DNA from: Salticus scenicus
Lineage: Eukaryota; Arthropoda; Arachnida; Araneae; Salticidae
Direction of reading: 5' to 3'
Length of the DNA: 64,000 bases
Assembly (NCBI GenBank): GCA_963930645.1
Contig: OZ005652.1
Span: forward strand, 322,363,738 to 322,427,737
Shown here piece by piece: positions 33,631 to 46,032 of the stretch. Each line of letters starts with the position of its first letter. The stretch's first letter is position 1. The position numbers were made by a program, and so were the translations under genes. A model generated the notes under the pieces. It was not told the origin of the DNA, made no database searches, and was given only the letters and a program-made list of their open reading frames with translations.

Positions 33631-34429
33631 TTTATCTGTTTTCTGTTTCCATTTGTTAAAAAGGCGGTGTTATGTTATTTTGAATTGAAACAGTTGCTCT
33701 GGCGCAGATTAAGTAAAAATGAGCACACAAAACCCTATAGAACTGAAACCAGCAAGCATTAAACTTGAAGTACCTTATGTGTAAAATGTTTAAAAATTAT
33801 ACATACAATGTTCAATAAAGGGTCATTCTATATCAGTCTGTCAACTAGGTCCCACCAACCACAATCACGGATTTTTTTATGAAAGTTTGTGTGCTTCTCT
33901 CATTTTTATTTATTTATTTTTTATGGTTGTAAATAACCACTAACTTATTTTTTCCTATCTTAAAAAGTTTAAATTTTATTGACTTTTGAAATATTCTGAT
34001 TTCACACCATTCGGTGTTTTTGAGACACTCAGAATGAGTTGCTGTTTTTATTAAAAATCTTTGATTTATTAAATATATTTGCTTTAAATTATAACAGATC
34101 TATCGTTCAACCATTTTTTAAAGGTAATGGCGATTTTTTGAGAAAGGTAATCATATTGAAAATTTACACCTCCCCGGGGTACATCTCAAAACGCGTAAAT
34201 TCGTCAAAAACCGTGGAAAAAAATGTATAACCAATCCAATACTTTATTCTTATATATGTATATGTACGAAAGTAAAAATGCATTTATATGAAATAAAATA
34301 CAATCATCGCATTGAATCAAAGATACGACCAAAAATGCGAATTAAATATTTCTAAGATATTAAATTTAAGTCATGTATTCAAAATATTATATTCAAAATT
34401 TCATTCCAATGAAATTTATTAAAATTTGT
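33631..34429. other. Non-coding AT-rich DNA before copy B
   Basis: No gene or element is recognised. The duplication alignment may begin anywhere from about 34250 onwards. Confidence 0.35.
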
Positions 34430-34615
34430 GTACATACTACAAAAATATTTTATTTCTGAAAAAAAAAAACCCCTTAAAATATTCAATAAATAAAATTCAG
34501 ATATGTAATATACACCTTAAAATAATTACACGCAAACAAAAATTTTTCCTAACGCCATTATGTTAGATTTGCTAGGAAAATTCTCAGTTCAGTTTCAAGT
34601 GGGTCAACCTACCTC

Positions 34616-35490
34616 TTTATTTCCATTATCCGCCTACCGTAGGTAAAGGAAGTATTGTATTCGATCGAAAAATTCATAATCGAGTTTTCGCCTGATTTAC
34701 GCGTTTTAAGGTCACCTGAGTAAAAAAAAAAAAAAAAAAAAAAAAAATGGATTTGGCAATTAGTCAGTGTGTGTGTATGTATGTGGGGAATCTTCTGATT
34801 ATCATATTTCCGAAACTAATAAAGATAATAATATTAATATTTTAAATAGGCTTAAATATTTTCAGCCCTGTATATCTTCTAAAAGTTATGTACACACCAC
34901 ATGGTGCACATAAATATAGCCCTATATGAATAACAGACGACACAACCTGAAATATACTACCATCAATTTTCAAGTATTGTCGCACCAAAATCTAGTTTTT
35001 TGTGCAGCTTTGTAGGCGAACAGCGAGTGATTTGCATACCATAGTATACATGAAATATATTTTTATTTTATGCATATAAAAAAATATATATTTGTTTCAT
35101 TTGGTTAAGTGCAGTCTATATACGCTGAACTCTACTTACCTGCAATTTCCTCCATAGGCGTAATGTATTTGAATTCTCTTAGGTGTTCCTGTACATGCAT
35201 TGTTTGCTTGATCTTAATGTAATGTTTAGTATTGCATCCTTGTATGATACACGTTCAAAATACCAAGTTTAGACTTTCTGCTATCATTTGTTCTTGAGAT
35301 ATGCTGACAAGAGACACACACAGAGACTCAGACAGACACATAGAGACAGGCACACAGATCAATCTCGAAAAACATAATTTTTGCTTCAGTGGACCTCAAA
35401 ACATCTAAAGATAACAAAAACTCAATTTCGATAATTGGACCCAAAAACATTACTTTATCTACCATATATGTGTAAGAGAAAGTAATAAAA
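34616..35490. mobile_element. Helentron/HINE-like block with two inward-facing ends
   Basis: The left edge has a TACCGTAGGTA palindrome followed by GGAAGTATTGTATTCGATCG and a GATTTACGCGTTTT string. The right edge, read on the minus strand, has TTACTTTCTCTTACACATA followed by TAAAGTAATGTTTTTGGG and GATGTTTTGAGGTCCAC. Both resemble the 5' part of the element at 44910. The interior has a 28-base A-run near 34720-34747, GT repeats and an ACAGACAC-rich stretch near 35315-35360. Two head-to-head elements, or one with terminal inversions, are possible. Confidence 0.4.
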
Positions 35491-36082
35491 GCAACAAACT
35501 TTCACTTTCCGCTACCATAGAATTTTTATCTAGGAAAAATGTAACTTAGAAGGAATTCTTTTCTATTTTTATGAGCCAGTTTAGTTTATTATCTAAAAAT
35601 ATTTCCTTCCTGAAATTTTTAATCAAAGACTTAATTTCCTGGATTTGTAACAAAGTTTGAAAAATAAAAGTTTAGAAACTTGCCATAGTTGTATCCCTAT
35701 CTTTACATGTCAACATAAAAGTAAAATTCAGATTTATATTTTAACTGAATTTATTTAAAATTTATTTAAGTTTCTGTAAAAGAATAAAAGTTGGTATTAA
35801 AATAGTATTTTGTGGCAACGACCTCGAATATTTTATACTGACTTAATTAATTTTCACTTTAATGTATTCTTAAAATAAAATAAAGCGAATTCTCAAAATA
35901 AATAAAATAAAGCGAGCGCGACAATTGCAGTGTAAATTTGTGTTTTAAAAATTGTAAATCTCTAATATTAAAAGATGTGTGTGTGTGTATGTCCGACGTT
36001 TTGAAGAAAAATGACTGATCGTAGAACTAAAGAATTTTGCATGGAAGTACATTAGCAGTAAAAGTATCCGAGTACTAGCAAA

Positions 36083-36228
36083 AATTCCTATGTAAAAAAA
36101 AGTACACTTAACACTGTTTTGTTAAATAAATACTTGCCGAATCCTGTTCTTAGTCAGTCTAAGAACATGATTCGACAAGGATTTATTTAACAAAACAGTA
36201 GTAAGTATTATTTTTTTACATAGGAATT
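36083..36228. repeat. 146-bp foldback hairpin, probable MITE
   Basis: The left arm starting AATTCCTATGTAAAAAAAAG and the right arm ending TTTTTTTACATAGGAATT pair along about 65 bp with small bulges. The arms close on TGTTCTTAG-TCAGT-CTAAGAACA. Such a long stem with a 5-base loop is typical of foldback elements and could also act as a small-RNA precursor if transcribed. Confidence 0.75.
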
Positions 36229-36377
36229 ATTGCTAGCGATCGAATAACTTCGAATAATGTACCTCGAAGCCCAATTATCAAAAATTTGATTTTTTTTTTT
36301 TTTTTTAAATTATTAAAATTTCTAAATTTCTGAAATGATTCTCGCTAGAGATAAACGTAAAAGTAAGCAGATATTCT

Positions 36378-36456
36378 GTAACCCACTGGTTCCATTGGTA
36401 AGGGCTTCAGGCTAATAAAAAGAAGGTCGTAGTTTCGATCCTCCTAAAGGTCAATG
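36378..36456 (+). repeat. Degenerate tRNA-like sequence inside the Helitron
   Basis: CCACTGGTTCCATTGGTAAGG (box A-like) is followed about 35 bases later by GTAGTTTCGATCCTCC (box B-like). The spacing fits a tRNA-derived Pol III promoter, and the short GC-richer stretch stands out from its surroundings. No paired acceptor stem is convincing, so this is a tRNA-derived repeat at best. Confidence 0.4.
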
Positions 36457-38689
36457 TGTGACCTTTTTGCAGATAATTAAGAGAAAAGTTGCAAATTGAT
36501 CAAATAAAATCTGTTAATGTTGTCGCAGATCCTAATTAGTTTTTTTTTTAATTAGTTAAAAATTTTTGAGCCCGGAAGATTGTCTGATGCAAACATCTGT
36601 TGTCATAGAGTGAATATGATGATCTGTCTGAGAAGTATTTGTCCAAAAAACATAATTCTTGAATAATATTCTCTCCACTTATCGTTCATTTATAGCACCT
36701 AAATTGAAATAACCGGTTAACTCACAAATGCAAACATTTGGGATCAGGGACCGATATAGTGTAGGCGGGTAAGACACTATCGAATGTAAAGGGAACCCGG
36801 GACAATCTTCCAAGTTATTTCATTCTTTATTATTATTTATTTATAAATATATTTAAAATATAGTGATTAATTATTTTTATATTTTATTTAATGTATTTTT
36901 ATTTTATTTTTAATACAGTGATTAACGAAACGAGAAAAGCCTGCTAGTTTGGAATACGAAATAAAGCATTATTTTAGTAAATATAAATAATTATTTTTTG
37001 TATTGATTTTCAAACATTTCCATTGGAATATTGTACTCATATTTCTTGTTTGGTAAATATGTTGACAAGAAAAAAGTTAACATGCTCCCGATGGCCAAAT
37101 ATTTAATGGCGTATTTGGTTACAGGCTTTCGAGATAGTTATATGCATGTGGTTAAAAATTATTTTAAAATTTAATGATTTTGACAAGCATTGTTAAAAAT
37201 AATGTTTAAAGTTCACCTGCACAAAAAATGTCATTTTAAGTCGATACAATTCCAGTTTAGATTTTTAGAAATTTGGTACTCAGCATCAACATTTTAGTAA
37301 CTAGTAAGCACTACTAATATGATGAAACTTAGTACCGAATTTTATAAAAATATTGATTGAAACTAAATTACACTAAATTGTCACATTTTTATTTTATTTT
37401 ATTTATTTATTTTGGTGAAGCATTGAAATTTATTTTGAAAACTGTACAAATATTCGTAACAAACTAGTTACACCCCTTATTTGTTTCAATTATTTATTTA
37501 TTTAGTTTTATTTCCAACCACTCGTAAACTAATAACAACTAAATGGCATAAGCGAATTCTGTTCCGTTCTCCCATCATATTTTTTTGTTCTTATAAATTT
37601 CTACTTTAGGGCATAATATATCCATTTTAAAAGAAATTTAACAAAACTGGCCATTCAGCAGGGTCCAGATAGAACTGTCAAACCCACTAGGCTATCCAAC
37701 CTCCAATTAGATACATGTATATTATCCATGCATGATGCCTAATTATATTAGGATTATATTTTATTTTAGTTTCCAGGCAATTCTGTAGTATTTCCAATCC
37801 AATAATACTTGTAATGCAATTTTATGCAAAATTATGACTTAATGTATCACATTAAGAAAATCTTGCATTTACGAAGTTTTCAAATTAGAATACTCATGGT
37901 CAGTATTGTTCATTCCCGTATCATAACTGATATTTTAAAAGAAGTCTGACATATTCAAGATGAAAATATTCCTCATAATGCATGTTTATGCGAAATTTTA
38001 CCCTTATTTCTCTGTGTTAAGAGAATCATAAATTTTAAATAACTTACGAAGTTTTAAATATCGATTGTTAATGATGTTCATGCGAGCATCTAAAATATTT
38101 TAAAATGATAAATTTTTTCATACCTATAGAATGAACTGGAACGAATAGTTGTAGTGGTTATAAATGACTTTCAAAAATAATTACTTTTCTGCCACATTTA
38201 TTTCTAAGGAATGAAATTTTAGAAATTCATACTAACCATTGCAAAGGAAACGGTTTATTGTTTATGATATTTCATAAAAAAATGATTAAGGTATTTCCTA
38301 ATATTTTTAATTACACTTCAATAAAAAGAATAAAAGTACTGTTTGGTACAATTGATTAGCAAAATAATATAATTAAACCGTGATATTTTTAAGAAGTAAA
38401 ATACTTAGAAAAAACTGGAGTGACTCCACTCGACTTTCGAAATATTAAATAAATAACGGTTGTTTAAATAAACTAGTACTAGTGGATCTGCAGATCAGGA
38501 GCCTCAACGTCCTATTTGCATCAGACATTATTCAATAGGTCATTTTTATTTATTCCTTATTATATAATAGTATATATTGATTCGATCGACTTATTACCAT
38601 AATCAGATATATTCACGAGGGGGGGCTGAAGTCCCCCTCAACCCCTTGCTGTATCTCTCTTTGTATACTTATTTGTATATCATATAAAG

Positions 38690-39318
38690 TGTTACGGAAT
38701 TGTAAGTAATTGCTTTTATTTTTGTATGAATTCTTTCAAAGAGGCTTAGTAAGTCGATAAAATGCTAATTTTGTGCATTTCTAGTCGTTTTAGCGCTAAA
38801 ATAGCCTAATTTTCCTTTAAAAACGCATTAAAAAGCTCCAATAAAGGAAGAAATGGATTTGGCGCCAAATTTGGCGACTGTTTCCCTCCTTGGCGATTTT
38901 TTTGGAGACCTTGGCGAGAAAATCCTTATTAGGGATATACCAAATATGGAAGCTCTAATCTCATTGGCTGATGAGATACGAGAAATTTCCAGAACAGTCT
39001 GTGTCCGATAGAAAAGTATAAAAGGAGCATTTTTTTAGCGAAGGCGGCCAATCTCAGATCTGTGTCATTTTCGTCAAATGCTTGCTTTGCTTTGAGCCTC
39101 TTTGAATGAGACTTACTTTATGTGTTATTGACAAACAGTTTGTACTGTTGTATTGCTGTTAACGGCTGTTGTTTAAGCTATGTTTACTGGTTGAATTGAA
39201 GCAGATACTTGGTTTATAGATCTGTATTTTTCTGGAACTTTCTGTGAATAAATCACTGAATTTTTGCAAGTTTCGCCTTTCATTCTCGGACAACTTACGA
39301 ACCCCCAAGTACGCAACA
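38690..39318 (+). mobile_element. Candidate solo LTR, 629 bp
   Basis: The edges are TGTTACG and CGCAACA, an inverted repeat with one mismatch starting TG and ending CA. Internal order is LTR-like: TATAAAAGG at about 39017 (promoter), AATAAA at about 39246 (polyadenylation), then about 70 bases of R/U5-like sequence. The middle (38800-38980) is shared with the fragment at 5980-6185. No coding region lies on either side, hence solo. I do not see an exact target duplication (TAAAG left, ATATG right), which weakens the boundaries. Confidence 0.55.
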
Positions 39319-39529
39319 ATATGTGTTCTTAAAAAACGACGGTCTTGTATTATTTCCCTGAAATTCAGAAATACCAAATTTCATAACTATCAAATTTCAT
39401 ACAAAAATTTCATACATAGCTTATCGGAAATATTTTGCGTAACCTTTAAACTAATTATCAATTCTTTGCCCACAATTTTCAACAGGAAAACATGCTTTTA
39501 AGATTCTAATTAAATTTCATTATATTTGA

Positions 39530-41830
39530 TGGGCTGTAACCATGTTAAAATACACTTTCAAGAAATACAGACTATAGACCGTAATAGTACGAAATTCCTT
39601 TATGTATCCCGGAAAAGTAGCCACAGTCATTATAAACGCCAATAATAAGAATAAACCTAATTAATTATAACTCATTAATTTTTCAAACTAATTTGACATC
39701 ATTTGGATGATTACAGTACATACTTGGAATTACGTATTTTGTGTGGTCCCATAAATTATTTAGTCTATACATAACCTTTTTTTAAGAGTAAACATGATTT
39801 TAAGCATCTTTATAATATATGTTAAATTTATTAAGTTCAATTCAGCATAAACGCAATAAAGTGCGCGCTTAAATTAAAAATTTGCCCATAGGCTCTAATG
39901 TTACGAAATTCTTTCGTGTGTCTTTGTAAACGAACCATAGACATTGTATACACCAGTAAAAACTATTCAGCTTATTTTACGTTTAAAATTAATAATTGTT
40001 CCAAATTTAACATCGTTTGGATGACTACGTGACATTGTCAGAACACTTTTGTAAGGTCCTGTATATTAATTAGAAAGCTTAAGAGCACATAATTTTTTCA
40101 AACAACATAAGTTTAAGCATCTTACTCACGTACGCTAGTTTCATTTTCTTCATTGCAAAGTAATGATATTAAAATGCGTTTAAACGAAATCCACCCCATA
40201 CACCGTAATGTTAAGAATTTTGGCGTGTACCTGTACACAGTTTACAAAAAATATAGCAATGAAAATTATACAGCTACTTATATGCAAAGCTGGAACGTGT
40301 GTGCCAATTTGCAAGTCAATCGAAGGATTTTTGCGGCCGCTATTGCGGTACATACAAATTCTTCCCATAGGCCGTAAACATAAGAAAAACTTTGGCGTGT
40401 CCCTGTACACGAACAACAAATGGAATGCACACCCAAAACTATACAGCTAATTTCGTTGGGATCATGAACATGTGTACAAAATTTCAAGTTAATAGCGTGA
40501 TTTTTGCGGCCGCTATCGCACGACAGACAGACAGACAGACAGACAGACGGACAGACGAAACCCAAAATCCTTTTGATTCTAAACAGAGGGCCTCCACTGA
40601 CGTTTCGGGAAAAAATGGAAGTTAATAGCTTGATTTTTGCGGTGGCTATCGCGGTACATACAGATTCTTCCCATAGGCCGTAATGATAGAAAATCTTTGG
40701 AGTGTCCCTGTACACGAACTACAAACGGAATACACACCTAAAACTATACAGCTGATTCCGTTGGGCGCATGAACATGTGTACCAAATTGCATGTCTATAG
40801 CGTGATTTTTGTGGCCGCTATCGCGGTACATACAAATTCCTCCCATAGCCCGTAATGATAAGAAAAACTTTCGCGTGTCCCTGTACACGAATTACAAATG
40901 GAATACACACCCAAAACTATACAGCTGATTTCGTGGGGCACATGAACACGTGTACCAAATTGCAAGTCAATAGTGTGATTTTTGTGGCTTTTATCGTGAT
41001 ACATACAAATTCTTCCCATAGGCCGTAATGATAAGAAAAATTTTCGCGTGTCCCTGTATACGAACTACAAATAGAATACATAACAAAAACTATACAGCTG
41101 ATTTCGTGGGGCTCATGAACATGTGTACCAAATTTCAAGTCAATAGCGCTATTTTTGCGGCCGCTATCGCGCGACAGACAGACGCAGCCCAAAACCGTTT
41201 TGAGTCTCAACAGAGGGCTTCCACTGACGTTTCGGCAATTAAAGTAAAAAAGTGATTAAATAAACAGGAGAGAAAATTATATTAAGAATTTTGAATATTT
41301 TTATCCATATAGCATGTTGTTTTATTTAAAGCTATTGCACTTCAAATAATTTGAGCCCATAGATTATAACGATAAAGAATTTTTCGTTGTGTCCCAGTAG
41401 AAAAACTGTTAATGTTAGATTCACGAAATTTTACACATTTCGTGCAACGGTGACCTATAACATGTATATAACATTTAAGTTAATTCTTATAAGGCATTTA
41501 GATGCTATCACACTTTAAATAATTTGAGCCCATAATGATAAAGAATTTTTGTTTGTGTACCTGTAAAAATACTACAACTACTAGATTCACCAAAACGAAT
41601 AAGATTCGGGGTATGGTGGCTTACAACATACGTACAAATTTAGATCTCATTCGAACAAGGAGTTTAAACGGTATCTAGTTCACTCGCATACATACACACA
41701 CACACATACATATATCATTGTAAAAATAGAATAAATGAACTCAGGGAACCTCAAAACCTATACATAAACAAAGATCTTATAGTTGAATTTTTTCAAGATT
41801 ACAATACTTTTCTTATGTATGTAAGTTTGG
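39530..41830. repeat. Minisatellite array with 172-bp and ~305-bp units
   Basis: A CCCATAG-(G/A)CCGTAATGATAAGAAA-type start recurs near 39565, 39889, 40194, 40368, 40671, 40844, 41016, 41351 and 41530. Spacings are about 324, 305, 174, 303, 173, 172, 335 and 179. Long units equal a 172-bp unit plus about 131 bp containing ACAGAC repeats and CAGAGGGC(C/T)TCCACTGACGTTTCGG. The units at 40190-41240 are close to each other; the outer ones are much more diverged. Open frames on the minus strand (GLWEEFVC-type) are by-products, since 172 is not a multiple of three. The right edge (about 41700-41830) resembles a Helentron-type end. Confidence 0.8.
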
Positions 41831-42068
41831 AAAATAAAAACCAAAGTGTATATTTTTGTAACTGTGGATATACTTTTTTTTTTTAAAGGATATGCTGTTT
41901 ATGATACTTTATGAAAAATTGCCAAAGTAAAAGAAAAATGACACTAAAGTACGTATATTTCCACGCACATTAGAACGTAACATAAAAAAAAAAAAACTAA
42001 ATGCTTAGTAGATATTACATTGATATTTTGTCATGTCAAAAACTGCATTTGTCTAAGATTGATTATAT

Positions 42069-42183
42069 TTTTGCCCCCCCCCCCCAAAAAAAAAATAAAA
42101 ATAAAATAAAAATAAAAAATAAAAATAAATAAATAAATAAAAATAAAATAAAAATAAATAAATAAATAAATAAATAAAATAAA
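42069..42183. repeat. C-run, A-run and AAATA low-complexity tract
   Basis: An 11-base C-run is followed directly by A-rich (AAATA)n sequence for about 100 bases. Confidence 0.8.
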
Positions 42184-42423
42184 TTTTGTAAAATACCAAG
42201 ACAACAAAATACTTTGTTTAGTTAATGTTTTTGACAAAACTATGCGAATATAGTGATCATATATTTATTTTATATACAATATGTATTTCGGAATTCAATG
42301 TTAAAAAAAAAAAAAAAAAAAAAACTTATTTAAATTTATACATTTAAACGGACTATGATATAGTTATTGAATTTTTACAAATATTTTATATGGAAATGCA
42401 AGCTGCCAAATAATATATATATA

Positions 42424-43080
42424 CAGTCGACACCGGTTATAACGTACTCTCAGGGGACCAGAAAATATGGTACGTTATAACCGAAGTACGTTATAAGCAA
42501 TATTTCCAATATAATTTAGTGCCTAACGAAAGAAAAAGGGGCATAATAGCACTCGCAATTATAGAGATTTTAAATAGAAAGTTTATGAATTTCTCAAAAT
42601 AAAATAAGAAAGAAGAAAAAAAAAAAAAAAAAAAAACATTTTACTACTTACATGTTTATTTGTAAAAATAATCTGTTATTTTTCGTTGTTTTTTTTATTA
42701 GATGACACAGTAAAAATTACATTCTCAATATTTATCATGGAACTTTGCAGAGTCTCTGAATAGTCAGTATGGAATTCAACGAACCGCGATAAAGTTTTAA
42801 AGGTATAAAGGAGATATAAGGCGATAAAGGAGACATCGAAAGACGGTATCAAAGAAAATATACCGATTTCCAAACCAGAAATACAAGGTTGACATCCAAT
42901 TTTGGCTTTTCATTCCAGTCTAAAAAGTACGTTTTAACCAGATTAGGCTTTTGCATAGTCCGTTATAGATGAAGATGTAAACCATTACATTATATAGGGT
43001 TTCATTCGGGACCAAGCATCTGAGTACGTTATAAGCGAAAGTACGCTATATCCCAGGTACGTTATAACCGGTGTCGACTG
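42424..43080 (-). mobile_element. Tigger/pogo-type MITE, copy 2
   Basis: Reverse-complement twin of 28934-29587, with the same termini (CAGTCGACACCGGTTATAAC) and TA on both sides (42422-42423, 43081-43082). The internal 65-codon open frame is identical in both. The main difference I see is the length of one homopolymer and one terminal base, so both copies moved recently. It is inserted in copy B and absent from the matching place in copy A. Confidence 0.88.
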
Positions 43081-44477
43081 TATTTATTAATCTAAGTATG
43101 TTTCTCATTGAAATTATACACAAAAAGCAATATAATATTAAAAGTATTCATTATTAAAATGTGTATCTGATTATTTTCTTCTAAACAGATATAATAGATA
43201 GAACATCTTAAAAATTTACAAATAGTACCATAATGATGAGGATTTAATTTTAATTTAATTTCCACTGTTACGCAAAAATTCCCATACATCAAAGAATTCT
43301 TTTGTTGAAGGTGCTAAAATATTGCGTGTTATTATGAATTTACCTCCAGGTACAAGAATTTTGATTAAAAAATTTATTTCTCATTAAAGTTTCCTGAGTA
43401 GTCGATTAGATGCTTTTTCAAGTGAAATTTCCATTAAAATGTCTGCCAGCTGGTGTGGAAATTTTTAAAATTATGTCTGAAATGATGTTTAAAGCAATTT
43501 TTCTTCAAAATTGCATTGCTTTTTTTTTTTTTTTTTTTTCTTTTTTTGTCGTTATTTCGTTATTACTTAAAATTTTAGATATTTTCTTCTTTTTGAAATT
43601 AACATTTTCAATAAATTGTCAAAACTTAACTCGTTATTACTTTAAGCATCATATATTTACTTTTCTTAATATTATTTATTTGCTTTCACGAAAAGAAAAG
43701 TATAATAAAAGTAAATAAAATAAAGAACATAAAAAAAATATGTATATATATTAAAAAAATTCCTTTTTCGTTTGTGCAAAGTAGAAATTTAAATACAATT
43801 CTATGTTTCCTTTTTTTAATTAAACTGTTACATTTTTCAGTATTAAGATATTGCAAAGGTATGCACAAAGCACCATAGTCATAATCATACAAGAATAACT
43901 ATAATAATCATACAAGTAACTATTTGATGTATAAGAATATATAAATAATTATGATAAAAAAAAGGCTTGCTTTTTAAAACTAACTAACAAATCTAAAATA
44001 AGTATTAAATACAGCCTAACCCGGAGTCGTTTATTGGATTGATTATAAAATTAACATCATACAGATAAAGGATTTATAAGTTAAGATAATTTAATAACTA
44101 AAATTATAACATAAATTTAACGGTTGAACGCTTACTGAAATGTCTCTTATAGATTAGTTATAAGCAATATTTGTTGTATCTTATCCCTTTAGGATCCAGT
44201 ATTATGGCTCTAAATCTAAATTAGGCAGGTTACACGGTGCCTAAAAATTATTTATCACTTAATGTCTGCCTTGTTAAAGTGAAATTTTGTACCTCCTTCC
44301 CTTATCACGATGAAAATTTATTTGATAGCTTGTCTATCAAGCGGAATTATTTTCAATGTGTTGTAAATAAAATGACACATTACAACCTTTTTTTTTTAAT
44401 AAATAAAAAAGAAATTGGAAAATAACAAGAAAATACATAAAAAGGGAATTGCTATAATTTTTTATATGATGAATAAT

Positions 44478-44480
<3 letters not shown>

Positions 44481-44512
<32 letters not shown>
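44481..44512. repeat. (TA)16 microsatellite
   Basis: Uninterrupted TA run. Confidence 0.95.
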
Positions 44513-44514
<2 letters not shown>

Positions 44515-44589
44515 TATGTTTTTAAAAATGGTCCATAATGTGAAATAATATGTATGTAAGAAGATGCTGATAAAGGAAAAAATTAGAGA

Positions 44590-44900
44590 AGATAATAATC
44601 TACTGACAGTCTGTCATCTTGGTGGACAGTATAGCAAAGGGTAACGAAGATTAAAGAAAATTTTCATTTATCACGTGACGAGTGAAATGGCCAGATCCTT
44701 TCGTAACTGGATGACACAACGAAAAATCTTGACACCCCTTTTTCGAAAGCTCATAGACCTTATATAGATAGACTACGCCACCAATAGGACTTCCCATTAT
44801 AGTGAATGTCTTCAACATGAGGGTGTAATCTGATACCTTCATCCTTTGCGGTCAGCGCCTTACGTCACGTGACAGGGACTTGAGGCAGATTCTTCCAGAA
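44590..44900 (-). promoter_or_regulatory. GC-richer block with promoter-like elements
   Basis: Read on the minus strand: a TCACGTGACG E-box (about 44868-44876), then CCTATTGG (a CCAAT-box sequence, about 44787), then CTATATAAGG (about 44758-44767), then about 90 bases later a second TCACGTGA (about 44672-44679), and an ATG in a CCACCAAGATGAC context near 44617. The order E-box, CCAAT, TATA with ~25-bp spacing is promoter-like. No long open frame follows. It is absent from copy A, so it may belong to an inserted element rather than to a host gene. Confidence 0.3.
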
Positions 44901-44909
44901 GAAAGCACT

Positions 44910-46032
44910 TATTACTTTCTTCTATATTCAATAGAAGAAAGTATTGGATTCGTAAAAATTTTCGACCTCGGGTTTTTGATGGATTTACACGTTTTGAAAG
45001 CTGTAGAAAAATATTTGACCATTTTTAGAAAATGTCTGTCTGTCTGTGTGTGTGTGATAAAATTTTGTGGCAACTGTATCTCAGGCACTTGACATAAATC
45101 AGGCACTTGACATAACTGCACCTTGACAGAAATTAGTGCCTATCAACTTTTGGTAAAATTTGTTTTACAGGTTGCATTGCAATCCCACTTTTTCTGAATT
45201 TTTAACAAAATTTTGCATAAATGTGCATAAAGAGAAATATTTTTTAGTAATCATTATGAAATTTACAAGAATTATTTATAAGAGAGATAGTCAACTGGGA
45301 AAAAAATTTTGTATGTGTAGGAGTCTCGCCCCCCCCCCCTCCGGGGGGGGGGGAAGTATCCAATCGAAGGGAGTAAATTTTCAAGATGGGTATCTTCCGA
45401 AAGCTCTCGTCAATACCTTTAAAACGAATGGTTGAACTATAAATCTGTGATAATTTTAAACAAAGGTAAAATATAATTTTAAACAAAGTTATCAATTTTT
45501 TTTACTTTTAACGAAAAAAAAAACCTAGATTTTTTTTTTTTTTTTTTTTAACGAAATTTAACCAAACTTGGTATTTAGTTGGCCCCTGACATAAACTGGT
45601 GCTGATTAGATTTGGGGATCAATCGCTCAAAAGGTAGCGCTGTGATCGTATTTTTTCTAAATTTTTAACATGGCAGTAGGACAAAATTTCGTATAAATGT
45701 ACATAATGAGAGTTATTCTTAACCTATGATTGTAAAACTAATATGAATTCTTGATAATAGTAGTAGTTAATTAGGAAAAAAAATGTGCATGTGGGGGCAT
45801 CGCTTCCCCCCTGGGGGGGGGTAAATTTTCAAAATGGGTATCTTTCGAAAGATCTCGTCAATACTTTTAAAACGAATGGTTGAACTATAAATATGTGATA
45901 ATTAAAAACAAAGTTATCGATTTTTTTACTTTTAACGAAAAAAAAACTGATTTTTTTTTTTTAAATATTTTACAGAGTGAATTTGTATAGGAAAATATAG
46001 AAGAAAGTCATGTAGTGGCCACAACATACTAG
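44910..46032 (+). mobile_element. Helentron/HINE-like element with subterminal inverted repeats
   Basis: ACTTTCTTCTATATT at 44914-44928 recurs inverted at 45994-46008. The right copy is followed by a GTGGCCAC palindrome (46015-46022) and a CTAG end (46029-46032) before T. The left repeat itself folds with AATAGAAGAAAGT just after it. Between them lie TCTGTCTGTCTGTG and about two copies of a ~490-bp internal repeat, each with a C-run/G-run hairpin (45329-45353 and 45806-45821) and TCGTCAATAC(C/T)TTTAAAACG. Subterminal repeats, internal tandem repeats and a 3' palindrome are Helentron-like traits. Confidence 0.55.

Larger units (their letters stand above)
35959..36947 (+). mobile_element. Non-autonomous Helitron
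   Basis: The 5' end TCTCTAATATTAAAAG after A (35958) and the 3' end GATTAACGAAACGAGAAAAGCCTGCTAG before T (36948) fit Helitron termini. The 3' end is a diverged version of those at 18838 and 27743. Flanking sequence on both sides belongs to copy B and joins across the element. The interior carries a foldback hairpin and a tRNA-like stretch but no protein. Confidence 0.7.

Noticed and set aside
38685..39323. Target-site duplication around the candidate LTR
   Set aside because: The flanking pentamers TAAAG and ATATG do not match, so I do not claim one.
40153..41255. Several overlapping open frames on both strands (for example GLWEEFVC-type minus-strand peptides)
   Set aside because: They follow the 172-bp minisatellite period, which shifts frame at each unit; the peptides are translation products of repeat DNA without motif or start context.
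39530..41830. Regularly spaced repeats as a CRISPR array
   Set aside because: Units are 172-305 bp with no short repeat/spacer structure, and the context is eukaryotic.
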